Assembly: GCF_002982075.1 (NCBI RefSeq)
Contig: NZ_PUEJ01000008.1
Coordinates: forward strand, 62,001-126,000
Direction of reading: 5' to 3'
DNA from: Labrys okinawensis
GTDB taxonomy: Bacteria > Pseudomonadota > Alphaproteobacteria > Rhizobiales > Labraceae
DNA: 64,000 nucleotides
Shown: positions 8,682 to 17,409 of the stretch, piece by piece
Position numbering within the stretch: position 1 is the first letter of the stretch
Layout: each line of letters opens with the position of its first letter
Translations under genes and position numbers: made by a program
The notes under the pieces: generated by a model
Databases searched by the model: none
What the model saw: the letters and a program-made list of their open reading frames with translations, nothing else
Told to the model about the DNA's origin: nothing

Positions 8682-9374
8682 ATGCAGAACGCTGTCGTTT
8701 CACACGGTGAATGGCTGAACGCCCGCCGGAATTTCCTCAAGGCGGAAAAGGAGCTCACCCATCTTCGCGACAAGGTCGCCAGGGAGCGGCTCGCCCTCCC
8801 ATGGGTGCGCATCGACAAGGAATATGTGTTCGACACGCCGGATGGCCCGCGCACGCTGGCCGATCTCTTCGACGGCCGATCGCAGCTCCTGGTGCAGCAT
8901 TTCATGTTCGCGCCGGGATGGAAGGAAGGCTGCCCGAGCTGTTCCTACATGGCCGATCACACCGACGGCATGAACAGGCATCTGGCGCATCACGACGTCA
9001 CCATGATCGCCGTCTCGCGCGCGCCGCTCGCCGAGATCGAGCGCTACCGCAAACGCATGAGCTGGCAGTTCAAATGGGTCTCGTCTTTCGGCAGCGACTT
9101 CAACTATGACTTCCGCGTCAGCTTCACGCCCGAGGAGGTCGCCAGCGGGCATATCGACTACAATTTCGGCGAATGGCGGGAGACCGGCGGGGAATGGCCC
9201 GGTGTCAGCGCCTTCTACAAGAACGAGGCGGGCGAGGTCTTCCGCACCTACTCCACCTATGGGCGCGGCGTCGAGGTGATGATGGGCACCTACGCCATGC
9301 TCGATCTCGCACCGAAAGGCCGTAACGAGGCCGAGGGCATGGACTGGGTGCGCCGCCACGACCGCTACGAGTAA
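8682..9374 (+). CDS. DUF899 family thioredoxin-like protein
   Basis: 230 aa from the ATG at 8682, which follows GAAGGAGAC with ideal spacing; the longer in-frame ORF from 8529 runs through the preceding gene and is not used. Hallmarks of the family are a predicted helical N-terminus with WLNARRNFL, then GPRTLADLFDGRSQL, HFMFAPGWKEGCPSCSY (a CxxC-like pair in the thioredoxin-like core), DHTDGMNRHL and WVSSFGSDFNYDF. Members are predicted thioredoxin-fold, possibly redox-active, cytoplasmic proteins of unknown substrate. It pairs with the small hydrophobic gene just upstream. Confidence 0.88.
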   Translation: MQNAVVSHGEWLNARRNFLKAEKELTHLRDKVARERLALPWVRIDKEYVFDTPDGPRTLADLFDGRSQLLVQHFMFAPGWKEGCPSCSYMADHTDGMNRHLAHHDVTMIAVSRAPLAEIERYRKRMSWQFKWVSSFGSDFNYDFRVSFTPEEVASGHIDYNFGEWRETGGEWPGVSAFYKNEAGEVFRTYSTYGRGVEVMMGTYAMLDLAPKGRNEAEGMDWVRRHDRYE

Positions 9375-9396
9375 GACCAACCCACGGAATGCCTGA

Positions 9397-9695
9397 CTTG
9401 TCACCCCTGGCCGTTTCCTCACAAGCCCTGCTTGTGAGGGGCAGCGAGGGGAAGGGGCTATAGCGGTTTGCGATTAGACGGAGTTACCAAGAATCGCAAA
9501 GGCGCGTCGAAACAATGAGTTATACCAGGCTGCATAAAGTTTGACGCACCAGCTTCGCTCGCAATGACGGGGTAGCCTTTATGTTTCCTGGTATCAGAGC
9601 AAATAAGCGTTCATACCTGAACGCGCTTTGCTCTGGCGAGTGCAGATTTTGGCCCTGGATTCCCTTCGCCACCTTCGGCGGCGCCGGAACGACAG
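9397..9695. repeat. Dispersed intergenic repeat R1, copy 2, carrying a nested insertion
   Basis: Second copy of the element at 8036-8275. It shares the GTCACCCCTGGCC start, the hairpin CTCACAAGC/GCTTGTGAG, ACCAAGAATCGCAAAGGCGCG, GAACGCGC and GATTTTGGCCCTGGA. Relative to copy 1 it is interrupted by about 77 bp at 9520-9596. With the palindromic unit at 9815-9905 it makes up most of the 586-bp gene-free stretch 9375-9960, in which I see no coding sequence. Confidence 0.7.
9520..9596. repeat. Small inverted-repeat element nested in repeat R1
   Basis: About 77 bp bounded by imperfect inverted ends, ATACCAGGCTGCATAAAG and CTTTATGTTTCCTGGTAT. The sequence is absent from the homologous position of R1 copy 1 (8155-8175). 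It encodes nothing and resembles a miniature inverted-repeat element. Confidence 0.5.
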
Positions 9696-9814
9696 CCTTC
9701 CGCCTACACGCAACGATCAAGATCCATGACGGGGGGCGAACCGGGAGAATTGCGCCGGAAGCGGTTCGCAAAGGCCTAATGCAGTTCATTTAGGAGGGAA
9801 GCGCTCCGAATTGT

Positions 9815-9905
9815 CATAGCCGGGCTTGACCCGGCTATCCAGAAACCGCCCACGCAATACGGAGATCCAGGTTGGATTGCCGGGTCAAGCCCGGCAATGA
9901 CAAAG
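9815..9905. repeat. Palindromic unit with two GCCGGG-type hairpins
   Basis: Two palindromes, GCCGGGCTTGACCCGGC and GCCGGGTCAAGCCCGGC, are set about 40 bp apart in inverted orientation, flanked by TGTCAT and ATGACA. Units of this kind recur in rhizobial intergenic regions. It lies downstream of the gene ending at 9961 on the minus strand. Confidence 0.7.
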
Positions 9906-9960
9906 GTCGAGCAGACCTGAAGACGCTTGAGTGAACTGCATTGTCCGCAAAGGCCTGGCT

Positions 9961-10377
9961 TCATTTCTGCACCGGTGTGCAGTCCATCACCTTCCTGCCA
10001 TTGGCGGAATTGGTGACCTCCAGGCGCTGCTTTCCGCTTTTCTCGTCCTTGCCGAGATAATAGTGCAGCGTGACGGGCGCCTTGCGTTGTCCGCCGACCT
10101 GCTGGGCCGGAAAGAACTTCTCGTAGGCCTGCCTGTCCTTCCTGAGCCGGGCGACATTGTCCATCGAGACGAGCGCCAGATAGGTTTCGAGATCCGAGGC
10201 GACGACGAGCTTGTCGCCCTTGTCGCCATAGAGCGCCACCAATTGCTGGGTGACCTTCATCGCCGGAAGATGGGTGCAGGAGAAGGTCATGTAGTCGTCC
10301 GGCCGGTCCTGGGCCATCGCCGGCCCGGCCATCAGGGCCGCCAACGCTGCGGCGAGGATGGCTCTCACTGCGGTCAT
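9961..10377 (-). CDS. Secreted protein of unknown function, coupled to heparinase gene
   Basis: 138 aa from the ATG at 10377, whose first bases overlap the stop of the upstream heparinase-like gene (ATGA). The first 22 residues form a signal peptide (AILAAALAALMAGPAMAQ, cleavage after AMA), so the mature protein is periplasmic. The mature part has two Cys (FSCTH and DCTPVQ near the C-terminus) that could form a disulfide. I do not recognise the family. The longer frame starting at 10527 lies inside the upstream gene and is rejected. Confidence 0.7.
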   Translation of the reverse strand: MTAVRAILAAALAALMAGPAMAQDRPDDYMTFSCTHLPAMKVTQQLVALYGDKGDKLVVASDLETYLALVSMDNVARLRKDRQAYEKFFPAQQVGGQRKAPVTLHYYLGKDEKSGKQRLEVTNSANGRKVMDCTPVQK

Positions 10378-12086
10378 ATCGGATCGGCCGGCAGGAAGGC
10401 CCAGCTCATCGTGTGCTCGCCCTCCGGCAGCGTCATCACGATCTGCACGCTGCGGCGCGGCCCTTCGGGATTGGCCAGATGCGCGGTTTCGGCCAAAGTG
10501 AAGGGCACGTCGGCCAGGAACAGCCATTCCTTGCCGCTCGGCAGGGTGATCACGATCTGGGTGTCGCCATTGGCGGGCCGGGCGGCGACGGCGGGGTGGA
10601 GGTGGAAGCGCAGCAGCACCGGCTCCTTGCCCTTCCAGGGCTCGCCCTTGGCGTCGAGGAAGCTGTCGCGGCCCTCGAGCGCGCCGGTGATCTGGCTCAG
10701 CGTCAGCTCGCGCTGGTGGATCAGGCCGAAATCATGGCGGTAGCCGTCATGGGAGGCGGTGATGGTGCTGGCCGCCGGCGTGTTCTCGCGCTGCACCGGC
10801 ACATGCCTGGGGCCGGAGAGGATGGCCCGGCCGCCCAGGCTCGGGGCGGTCGCGCCGGGTTTTCGCGTGCCGCCGGCGAAATGGCTGGAGGAGGCGTCGG
10901 CCACGATGGCGGTGGAATGGGCGCCGGTGGAACGGGCGAGGTGGCGCCAGTTCTCGCGGCCCGGGGCGGGCGCGCCGCAATTGACCACGATGCGGAAATT
11001 GTCGGCCGAGAACTCGAAGGCGAGCGTGCCGGCATGGGCCTCCTGCGAGACGTTCACCGGCGGCGGCTTGCCGGTATCGACCAGCAGCACGGCGCCATTG
11101 GCCTCCAGGCGCTGATAGCCGCCATGGGGGGCGTTCTGCACCGGCTTGCCGCGGGCATCGTCATAGGCGAGCAGCGTCGCGATCAGATGGCTCTGGGTGT
11201 AGCCCATGCCGTTGAAGGCGGCGAAGGCGCCGTCGGCATGGCGGAAGAAGCGCAGCATCGGCATCATGCGGTCGATGGCGCCGATGAGTTCGGGCGGGGC
11301 GACGGCGTTGCGCGCGGCGAAGGATTGGCGCAGGGGCAGGAGGTCGAGCAGCAGCTCGATATTGGCCTGCGGGTTGCGGGAGATATGGATGCCGTCGGCC
11401 AGGATCTGGCGGTTGAGCTCGCTCGTGAGCCAGCGCAGCGCCGGGCGGCGCAGCCCGGATTTGTTGGAGAGGCAGAGACTCACCTGCATCACCGCGATGG
11501 CGCAGAGCAGGCGCGGCATGCCGTCGGTGGTGGAGCGGCCGGCATGCAGGAGATAGCTGGTTTGCCAGGCGACCGAGCGCAGGAAGGCGCGGTAGAAGCC
11601 GCGATCGGCGCCGTCGAGGATCATGGGCGCCATCGAGACCCAGGCGAGCATGCGCCGCGCGGTCAGGAGCGGGTCGAGGGCCTCGGGCTGGAAGCGCAGG
11701 TTCGAGCGCACGAAATCGCCGACCAGACGGCGCGCCACCTGCTTGCCGGCGGTGCCGTCGGCCGCCCTCAGATGCCTCAGCCAGGTGAAGCCGAGCAGCG
11801 TCTCACGCCAGGCCGGCGAGGGCGGGGCGATGGCGAAGGGCGAGACCTCGTTGAGCACGATGGTCTTGGCGACGAAGGTGAAGCGGCCGAGCACCAGTTC
11901 GGCGGCGCGGGTGGGGTCGGCGGCCCTGAGGTCCTGCGGGGCCAGTACCAGCTTTTCGGGATCGCCGCGGCCGAAGCGCCAGCGCATGAAGGGCAGGAGG
12001 TAAAGGCGCGTCAGCACGGCGCGGCCGGATTGCGCGGCAGCAGTGAGGGAGAGACGGAGCTTGGGGCCCAGAGTGCCTCGGCTCAT
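10374..12086 (-). CDS. Heparinase II/III family protein
   Basis: 570 aa. The N-terminal 300 residues are an alpha/alpha-toroid region (including a GRSTTDGMPRLL stretch and a long Trp/Leu-rich helical array) and the C-terminal part is the beta-sandwich of heparinase II/III proteins, with GHRxL-type motifs replaced here by FRIVVNCGAPAPGRENWR and STGAHSTAIV, typical of the bacterial branch found beside rsmB in Rhizobiales. Biochemical substrate is unknown; a role in polysaccharide turnover is inferred from the family. The gene follows rsmB on the same strand after 400 bp and overlaps the secreted-protein gene by 4 bp. Confidence 0.88.
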   Translation of the reverse strand: MSRGTLGPKLRLSLTAAAQSGRAVLTRLYLLPFMRWRFGRGDPEKLVLAPQDLRAADPTRAAELVLGRFTFVAKTIVLNEVSPFAIAPPSPAWRETLLGFTWLRHLRAADGTAGKQVARRLVGDFVRSNLRFQPEALDPLLTARRMLAWVSMAPMILDGADRGFYRAFLRSVAWQTSYLLHAGRSTTDGMPRLLCAIAVMQVSLCLSNKSGLRRPALRWLTSELNRQILADGIHISRNPQANIELLLDLLPLRQSFAARNAVAPPELIGAIDRMMPMLRFFRHADGAFAAFNGMGYTQSHLIATLLAYDDARGKPVQNAPHGGYQRLEANGAVLLVDTGKPPPVNVSQEAHAGTLAFEFSADNFRIVVNCGAPAPGRENWRHLARSTGAHSTAIVADASSSHFAGGTRKPGATAPSLGGRAILSGPRHVPVQRENTPAASTITASHDGYRHDFGLIHQRELTLSQITGALEGRDSFLDAKGEPWKGKEPVLLRFHLHPAVAARPANGDTQIVITLPSGKEWLFLADVPFTLAETAHLANPEGPRRSVQIVMTLPEGEHTMSWAFLPADPI

Positions 12087-12487
12087 TCCTGACGCGGACC
12101 TCCAGAGAAGGGAACGAAGGGACGGGCGCCCGAAGCGGGCATGCCGACGTCGGCGATAGGCTCCTTGTGGCCATTGCGTGAGCTTCGCGCAAGCCTCGGG
12201 CCGGCGATTTCAGCGACATGGCCCCAGTTTTAAGCGGGGCGGAGCGATGGATACGCTGGCTGTTGCCCAGAAAGAGGCGACAAGCCCTCTCCACGAAGTG
12301 GGAGGGTGGCCGAGCGAAGCGAGGTCGGGAGGGGGGTGGCGGGCAGCGCGTTTCCTCCTCGGATGCTTGCGCGACCGTCGTGCCATCTCATTACGCCTGG
12401 TGCGCTGCTCGCCACACCCCATCCGCCCGAACTTTGTTCGGGCACCTTCCCCAGCTTCGTGGGGAAGGCTTCCCGCGCCTTACGCGG
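12087..12487. repeat. Gene-free stretch with inverted, hairpin-rich repeats
   Basis: No gene seen. From about 12280 to 12476 there are two related repeat units in inverted orientation, each with an internal hairpin: CTCCACGAAGTGGGAG at 12290 and CTTCCCCAGCTTCGTGGGGAAG around 12450, each joined to a GGTGGCGGGCAG- or GTTCGGGCACC-like arm. Similar arms occur at 39597-39730 and 21455-21616. The region 12087-12280 should hold the promoter of the heparinase gene, but I see no distinct site. Confidence 0.55.
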
Positions 12488-13822
12488 CTACCCCTTCCGC
12501 CGCATGCGCGCGGCGAAGAAGCCATCCATGCCGGCCATCACCGGATCTGGATCGGGCAGGAGGCTCGGCAGAGTGCGCAGCATGCCCCCGGGGGTGATCG
12601 CCCCCTCGATGCCGCCGATGTCATCGGGTAGCACCGGCTCCAGCGCGAAATCCGCATTGCCTTCGAGGAAGCGGGCGATCTGCGCCTCGCCCTCTTCCTG
12701 CTCCAGCGAGCAGGTGCAGTAGACAAGCAGCCCGCCTGGCTTCACCAGGCCAGCCATGCGGCCGAGCATGCGGCGCTGCAGGTCGGCCACCGCGCCGATG
12801 TCGCGGGCGGATTTGCTCCAGGCGACGTCGGGATGGCGGCGGATGGTGCCGGTGGCGCTGCAGGGGGCATCGAGGATGACGGCGTCGAAGGGCTCGGCCT
12901 TCCAGGCCAGGATGTCGGCCGTCACCACCTCGGCCTTGAGATCGAGGCGCTTGAGATTCTCGCCGAGGCGCTGCAGCCGCGCGGCCGAGCGGTCCACAGC
13001 GGTGACCGTGGCGCCGGCGGCGGCGATCTGGGCGGTCTTGCCGCCGGGCGCGGCGCAGAGATCGGCGACCCGGCGCCCCGCGACATCGCCGAGCAGGCGG
13101 GCAGGCAGGGCGGCGGCGGCATCCTGCACCCACCAGGCCCCGGCCTCATAGCCTTCCAGTGCCCGGATGGGGCCGTTATGGGCGAGGCGCACCGAGCCGG
13201 TGGGCAGGAGGCGGCCGCCGAGCCGTTCGGCCCAGCCGGCGGCATCCGCCTTCACGGTGAGGTCGAGCGAGGGCTCGACGCGCTGCGCCGCCGCCATGGC
13301 GGCCGCCGTCGCCTCGCCATATTGGGCGCTCCAGCGCTTGTAGAGCCAGGAGGGGGTATCGGCTTCCGGCGGGATGGCGGCGAGCAGCTCTTCCTTGCCG
13401 GCCGAGATCTTGCGCAGCACGGCATTGGCGAGGCCCGAAAAGGCCTGGGCGCGATCATCGCCGCGGGCGAGGCGCACGGCCAGATCGACGGCGGCGCGGT
13501 CGGGCACGTCGAGGAAGAGGATCTGGGCCGCGGCGGTGATCAGGATGGCCTCCAGCGGGCCGGACTTGCGCGGCATGCCCTTGGCGAGCAGCTTCTCGAG
13601 CAGCGTGCCGATGGTGCCGTAGCGCCGCATCGAGACGCCGGCGATCATGCGGGCGAGGGCCAGATCGCGGGCTTCGAGCGAGGCGTCGTCGAAGGCGTCT
13701 TCCAGCGCCTGGTCCTGGCCGAGGACGCCCGCCACCGCCTTCGCCGCGAGGGCACGGGCGGCAAGGCCGGGAACGCCGCGCCCGGCGGGCGGATGGCGGG
13801 GAGGGAAAGGGGGCTTGCTCAA
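12488..13822 (-). CDS. rsmB: 16S rRNA m5C967 methyltransferase (RsmB)
   Basis: 444 aa (E. coli RsmB 429). The N-terminal 150 residues are the NusB-like RNA-binding domain. The SAM-binding domain follows with ADLCAAPGGKTAQIA (motif I), the AVDRS acidic strand, LDAPCSATG (motif IV, C321) and VYCTCSLEQEEGE (motif VI). C371 in the last motif matches the catalytic cysteine of the family and C321 the releasing one. It methylates C967 of 16S rRNA before subunit assembly. It is divergent from yaiI and upstream of the heparinase gene. Confidence 0.94.
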   Translation of the reverse strand: MSKPPFPPRHPPAGRGVPGLAARALAAKAVAGVLGQDQALEDAFDDASLEARDLALARMIAGVSMRRYGTIGTLLEKLLAKGMPRKSGPLEAILITAAAQILFLDVPDRAAVDLAVRLARGDDRAQAFSGLANAVLRKISAGKEELLAAIPPEADTPSWLYKRWSAQYGEATAAAMAAAQRVEPSLDLTVKADAAGWAERLGGRLLPTGSVRLAHNGPIRALEGYEAGAWWVQDAAAALPARLLGDVAGRRVADLCAAPGGKTAQIAAAGATVTAVDRSAARLQRLGENLKRLDLKAEVVTADILAWKAEPFDAVILDAPCSATGTIRRHPDVAWSKSARDIGAVADLQRRMLGRMAGLVKPGGLLVYCTCSLEQEEGEAQIARFLEGNADFALEPVLPDDIGGIEGAITPGGMLRTLPSLLPDPDPVMAGMDGFFAARMRRKG

Positions 13823-13949
13823 GGGGCTTCAATCCGATTTGCCGCCTCAATAGAGGATTTGGCCGGCAAGCGGAAAGAATTTTCGGGGGGAGGGGAGGGT
13901 GGTGAGGCCGGCTCTCGCTTTCGCCTCTGCGATGCGCTATCGCCTCACC

Positions 13950-14408
13950 ATGCCCATCGAGATCTTCGTCGACGCCGATGCCTGCCCCGTCAAGGAGGAA
14001 GTGTTCCGCGTGGCCGGGCGGCACGGGCTCAAGACCCATGTCGTCGCCAACAGCTTCATGCGCCTGCCGCGCGACCCGCTGATCGCCTTCGTGCTGGTGC
14101 AGGCCGGACCCGACGCCGCGGATGACTGGATCGCCGAACGCGCCACGCCCGAGGCCGTGGTTGTTACCAACGACATCCCGCTCGCCAGCCGCTGCATCGC
14201 GGCCGGCGCCCAGGTGATCGGCGCCACCGGCAAGCCCTTCACCGAAGCCTCGATCGGCATGGCGCTCGCCACCCGCAACCTGATGGAGCATCTGCGCTCG
14301 ACCGGCGAGATGACCGGCGGCCCCAGGCCGTTCAGCGCCAAGGACCGCTCGGCCTTCCTGCAGGCCCTGGACACGGCGATCATGCGGTTGAAGCGGAAGG
14401 GCGGATAA
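13950..14408 (+). CDS. yaiI: YaiI/YqxD (DUF188) family protein
   Basis: 152 aa from the ATG at 13950. The N-terminus [17 protein letters not shown] is the family signature, followed by [22 protein letters not shown] and the [15 protein letters not shown] tail. The conserved Asp residues form a PIN-like acidic site, so a nuclease role is suspected but unproven. It is transcribed divergently from rsmB, sharing a short intergenic region. Confidence 0.93.
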   Translation: MPIEIFVDADACPVKEEVFRVAGRHGLKTHVVANSFMRLPRDPLIAFVLVQAGPDAADDWIAERATPEAVVVTNDIPLASRCIAAGAQVIGATGKPFTEASIGMALATRNLMEHLRSTGEMTGGPRPFSAKDRSAFLQALDTAIMRLKRKGG

Positions 14409-14501
14409 CCCTCTCCCAGGTGAGATTGCGCCTGCGCCACCCTGTCGCTTGGCGCTTCGGCGGTGCGCGCCTATCTAGGGAGGGGCAGCCAGGAGACTTT
14501 C

Positions 14502-15863
14502 ATGTCCGAGCATGACGACGAGGCAAACCGGCTTTCGGCCAGGGCGAGGCGCTATGCCCGGGTCGGCGTCAATGTCGGCGGCGTGGCGGCCCGCATGGCC
14601 GGATCGCGGCTGCTGGGGGGCGGTGGCTCCTCGAGCTCCAATGCGGTGGCGCTGGCCAAGGCGCTAGGCGGGCTGAAGGGGCCGCTGATGAAGGTCGGCC
14701 AGTTGCTCTCCACCATCCCGGACGCGCTGCCGCCCGATTATGCTGCCGAGCTTTCCAAGTTGCAAAGCCAGGCGCCCCCCATGGGCTGGGCCTTCGTCAA
14801 GCGGCGCATGATGGCTGAGCTCGGGCCGGACTGGGCAGGCCGCTTCGCCAGCTTCGAGCATGAGCCGGCGGCAGCGGCCTCCCTAGGCCAGGTGCATCGC
14901 GCCACCGCCAAGGACGGCACCGCGCTCGCCTGCAAGCTGCAATATGCCGACATGCAATCGGCCGTGGAGGCCGATCTCGCGCAGCTCCAGGTGCTGTTCG
15001 CCCTGCACCGGCGCTTCGATCCGGCCATCGACACCCGCGAGATCTACCAGGAGATCGGCGAGCGGGTGCGCGAAGAGCTCGATTATCGCCGCGAGGCCAA
15101 GCATACGGCGCTCTACCGCAACGCCTTCGCCACCCTCGGCATGTCCGACGTGCGGGCGCCGCGCGTGTGGCCCGAGCTTTCCACCGGACGCCTGCTCACC
15201 ATGGACTGGCTCACCGGCGAGCGTATCCTCACCTTCAAGGAAGCCGAGCTGCCGGTGCGCAACCGCCTGGCGGCCGCGATGTTCGCGGCCTGGTGGCAGC
15301 CCTATGCCCATATCGGCATCATCCACGGTGACCCGCATCTGGGCAATTACACCGTGTTCAGCGAGGATGACGAACCCTCGGGCATCAACCTGCTCGATTA
15401 TGGCTGTATCCGCATCTTCCCGCCGGCCTTCGTGGGCGGCGTGGTCGAACTCTATCGCGGCCTGCTGCAAGGCGAGGCCGAGCGGGTGGTGCACGCCTAC
15501 GAGACCTGGGGCTTTAAGAAACTGAGCAAGGACCTGATCGAGACGCTGAACCTGTGGGCGCGTTTCATCTTCGGCCCGCTGCTCGACGACCGCGTGCGCA
15601 CCATCGCCGATGGCGTGGCGCCGTCCGAATATGGCCGCAGGGAAGCCTATGCCGTGCATCAGGCGCTCAAGCAGAAGGGCCCGGTGACGGTGCCGCGCGA
15701 ATTCGTGTTCATGGATCGCGCCGCGATCGGGCTGGGCGGCGTGTTCCTGCATCTGCGGGCGGAACTGAATTTTCACCGCCTCTTCGAGGCGGCGATCGAG
15801 GATTTTTCGGTCGAGACGGTCGCGGCCCGCCAACAGGCCGCGCTCGCCGAGGTCGGTTTGTAG
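14502..15863 (+). CDS. AarF/ABC1/UbiB-like atypical kinase
   Basis: 453 aa from the ATG at 14502, which follows CCAGGAG at good spacing. Features of the ABC1/UbiB kinase-like family are the KxGQ motif (LMKVGQLLS), the Ala-rich loop AAASLGQVHRA replacing the usual P-loop, a catalytic-type HGDPHLGNY and LLDYG as the metal-binding DFG equivalent. These proteins act as ATPases supporting ubiquinone biosynthesis or lipid transport. No C-terminal membrane helices typical of UbiB itself are evident, so I do not call it ubiB. Confidence 0.9.
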   Translation: MSEHDDEANRLSARARRYARVGVNVGGVAARMAGSRLLGGGGSSSSNAVALAKALGGLKGPLMKVGQLLSTIPDALPPDYAAELSKLQSQAPPMGWAFVKRRMMAELGPDWAGRFASFEHEPAAAASLGQVHRATAKDGTALACKLQYADMQSAVEADLAQLQVLFALHRRFDPAIDTREIYQEIGERVREELDYRREAKHTALYRNAFATLGMSDVRAPRVWPELSTGRLLTMDWLTGERILTFKEAELPVRNRLAAAMFAAWWQPYAHIGIIHGDPHLGNYTVFSEDDEPSGINLLDYGCIRIFPPAFVGGVVELYRGLLQGEAERVVHAYETWGFKKLSKDLIETLNLWARFIFGPLLDDRVRTIADGVAPSEYGRREAYAVHQALKQKGPVTVPREFVFMDRAAIGLGGVFLHLRAELNFHRLFEAAIEDFSVETVAARQQAALAEVGL

Positions 15864-15952
15864 GGCGCAACGCCATACCCGGGACAGCCCGGGCATGGCC
15901 GAGTTGGGGCCTCTTTTGGCCACCATTGCAGAAAATACGCCGAGGCTCTTGA

Positions 15953-16258
15953 TCAGGAAGCGGGTGCTTCGCTCCGGTGGTGCAGCGGATGCCGCATGGC
16001 GGCATGGTGCACCCGGCGCTTCGTCACCGGGGCTGCGGGAGCTTCCGCGCCCGGCGCCGTCTCCACCGCCGGGTCGACACCCTGGCCGGCATTGGCGTTC
16101 CACAGGGGCATGGCCGCCGGTGCAACCGGTGTCTTGGCTTCGTCGTAACCGAAGCCGCGCTGGATCGAATAGAAGTCGGTGATGCCGTCGGCCTGGGCGC
16201 AGGAGGCTGCAGCTGCCAGTCCACATGCGGCCAAGACGGAAGTGATCAAAATTCTCAT
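15953..16258 (-). CDS. Small exported protein of unknown function
   Basis: 101 aa with a clear signal peptide (about residues 1-24, ending AQADG). The mature part is low-complexity, with Ala/Pro-rich stretches and a His-rich C-terminus (VHHAAMRHPLHH). A Cys at residue 12 lies inside the hydrophobic core and does not form a lipobox. No family recognised. It stands alone, convergent to the aarF-like gene. Confidence 0.6.
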   Translation of the reverse strand: MRILITSVLAACGLAAAASCAQADGITDFYSIQRGFGYDEAKTPVAPAAMPLWNANAGQGVDPAVETAPGAEAPAAPVTKRRVHHAAMRHPLHHRSEAPAS

Positions 16259-16596
16259 CGTGTCTACCCTTTGGAATATTGCGGTGCTCTCATGTCATCG
16301 CCGCGTCAAAACTAGAGCAAAGCCTTGCCGCAAGTATGGCGCAAACACAGTGTTCGCGAAGTTGTGACGTTTGTTTCTGCCGTGTTGCTGAAATGATTAT
16401 CATTGATTGCTGGAGTTTGAAGGGCGCAACTTCTCATTGAAGAATGAAAACTATTTGTGGTTGCGTCAGGGTGAGAAATTCAACGTATTGGCGGGGTGGT
16501 ATGTGCGTCGCCGAAGCCTGTCCCCGGTGTGGTGGTTGCCATCCCCGACCCATCCGCCTATGACAGTCCTCCCGCCTTCAATGCCCGAATGCCGCC
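16259..16596. other. 338-bp intergenic region upstream of chorismate mutase
   Basis: No gene is supported; an ORF from 16407 is a frame shadow that runs into the chorismate mutase gene. It should contain the divergent promoters of the exported-protein gene and the chorismate mutase gene. It is AT-richer than its surroundings and holds an 11-bp palindrome described separately. Confidence 0.5.
16393..16403. promoter_or_regulatory. Fur/Mur-like palindrome ATGATTATCAT
   Basis: A perfect 11-bp palindrome in an AT-rich setting (TGAAATGATTATCATTGAT), resembling half of a Fur-type site. It lies about 200 bp upstream of the chorismate mutase start and 135 bp upstream of the exported-protein gene. No -10/-35 pair is evident around it. 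A single short palindrome can occur by chance. Confidence 0.25.
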
Positions 16597-17391
16597 ATGA
16601 CCTCGATGCAACCGGCCGCCGACCTTGCCGATCTTCGCAAAGAAATCGATCGCATCGATGCCGCTATGCACCGCCTCCTGATGGAGCGCGGCGAGATCAT
16701 CGACCAGCTCATCGCCATCAAGCGTTCGCAGGCCTCCGGTTCGGCCTTCCGGCCTGGGCGGGAAGCCTCGATGATGCGCGAGATCGTCGGACGCCATCAC
16801 GGCATCCTGCCGGTCGACATCGTCGAATCGATCTGGCGCGTGATCATCGCCACCTTCACCCATGTGCAGGCGCCCTATACGGTGCATGGCGACATCTCGC
16901 TCGGAAATGCGGCGATGCGTGACGTCGCCCGCTTCCATTTCGGCTTCGTGGTGCCTTATGAGACGCACGACGATGCCGGCGACGTCATCCACGCGCTCAC
17001 CCATTCGCGTGGCGATCTCGGCCTGGTGCCGGTGGCCGCTCCCGGTGCCTGGTGGCGGGCCCTCGAAGGCGAGACGGCGCCCAAGATCATTGCCAGGCTG
17101 CCCTTCGTCGAGCGGGCCGACCATCCGGCCGCGCTGCCGACCTATGTGCTGTCCAAGCCGATCGACGAGCCGCTATCGCCCGGCGATGTCAGGCTGATTT
17201 CGGCCGTGCTGCCGACGGCCCTTCCGGCGCTGCCCCAGGGCTGGAGCATCCCCGCCCATGCCGGTGCGGCCCTGCTGGTCGCGCTGCATCCGGGCCAGAC
17301 CATCGTCGCGCTCGCCGAAGCCCTGCCTTCGGGCACCAGTTTCGAGCCGATCGGCTCCCATGCGCCGGCTTTCGTCCTGCCTCTCAAGTAA
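16597..17391 (+). CDS. Chorismate mutase (AroQ type) with C-terminal extension
   Basis: 264 aa. Residues 10-95 are an AroQ-fold chorismate mutase: LADLRKEIDRIDAAMHRLL, an R/K-rich second helix (IKRSQ) and ESIWRVIIATF. This converts chorismate to prephenate. A further 165 residues form a second, uncharacterised alpha/beta region that commonly follows the mutase in Rhizobiales. It is the first gene of a run with hisC 18 bp downstream and, after the glutathione transferase, tyrC, which together cover prephenate formation and tyrosine synthesis. Confidence 0.88.
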   Translation: MTSMQPAADLADLRKEIDRIDAAMHRLLMERGEIIDQLIAIKRSQASGSAFRPGREASMMREIVGRHHGILPVDIVESIWRVIIATFTHVQAPYTVHGDISLGNAAMRDVARFHFGFVVPYETHDDAGDVIHALTHSRGDLGLVPVAAPGAWWRALEGETAPKIIARLPFVERADHPAALPTYVLSKPIDEPLSPGDVRLISAVLPTALPALPQGWSIPAHAGAALLVALHPGQTIVALAEALPSGTSFEPIGSHAPAFVLPLK

Positions 17392-17409
17392 CCTTCGGAA
17401 TCCCTAGAC

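Noticed and set aside
10413-12092. 559-aa plus-strand ORF opposite the heparinase gene
   Set aside because: No motifs, shadow composition; the heparinase family match is on the other strand.
12833-14125. 430-aa plus-strand ORF across rsmB and yaiI
   Set aside because: Gly/Arg-rich antisense shadow; conflicts with two conserved genes.
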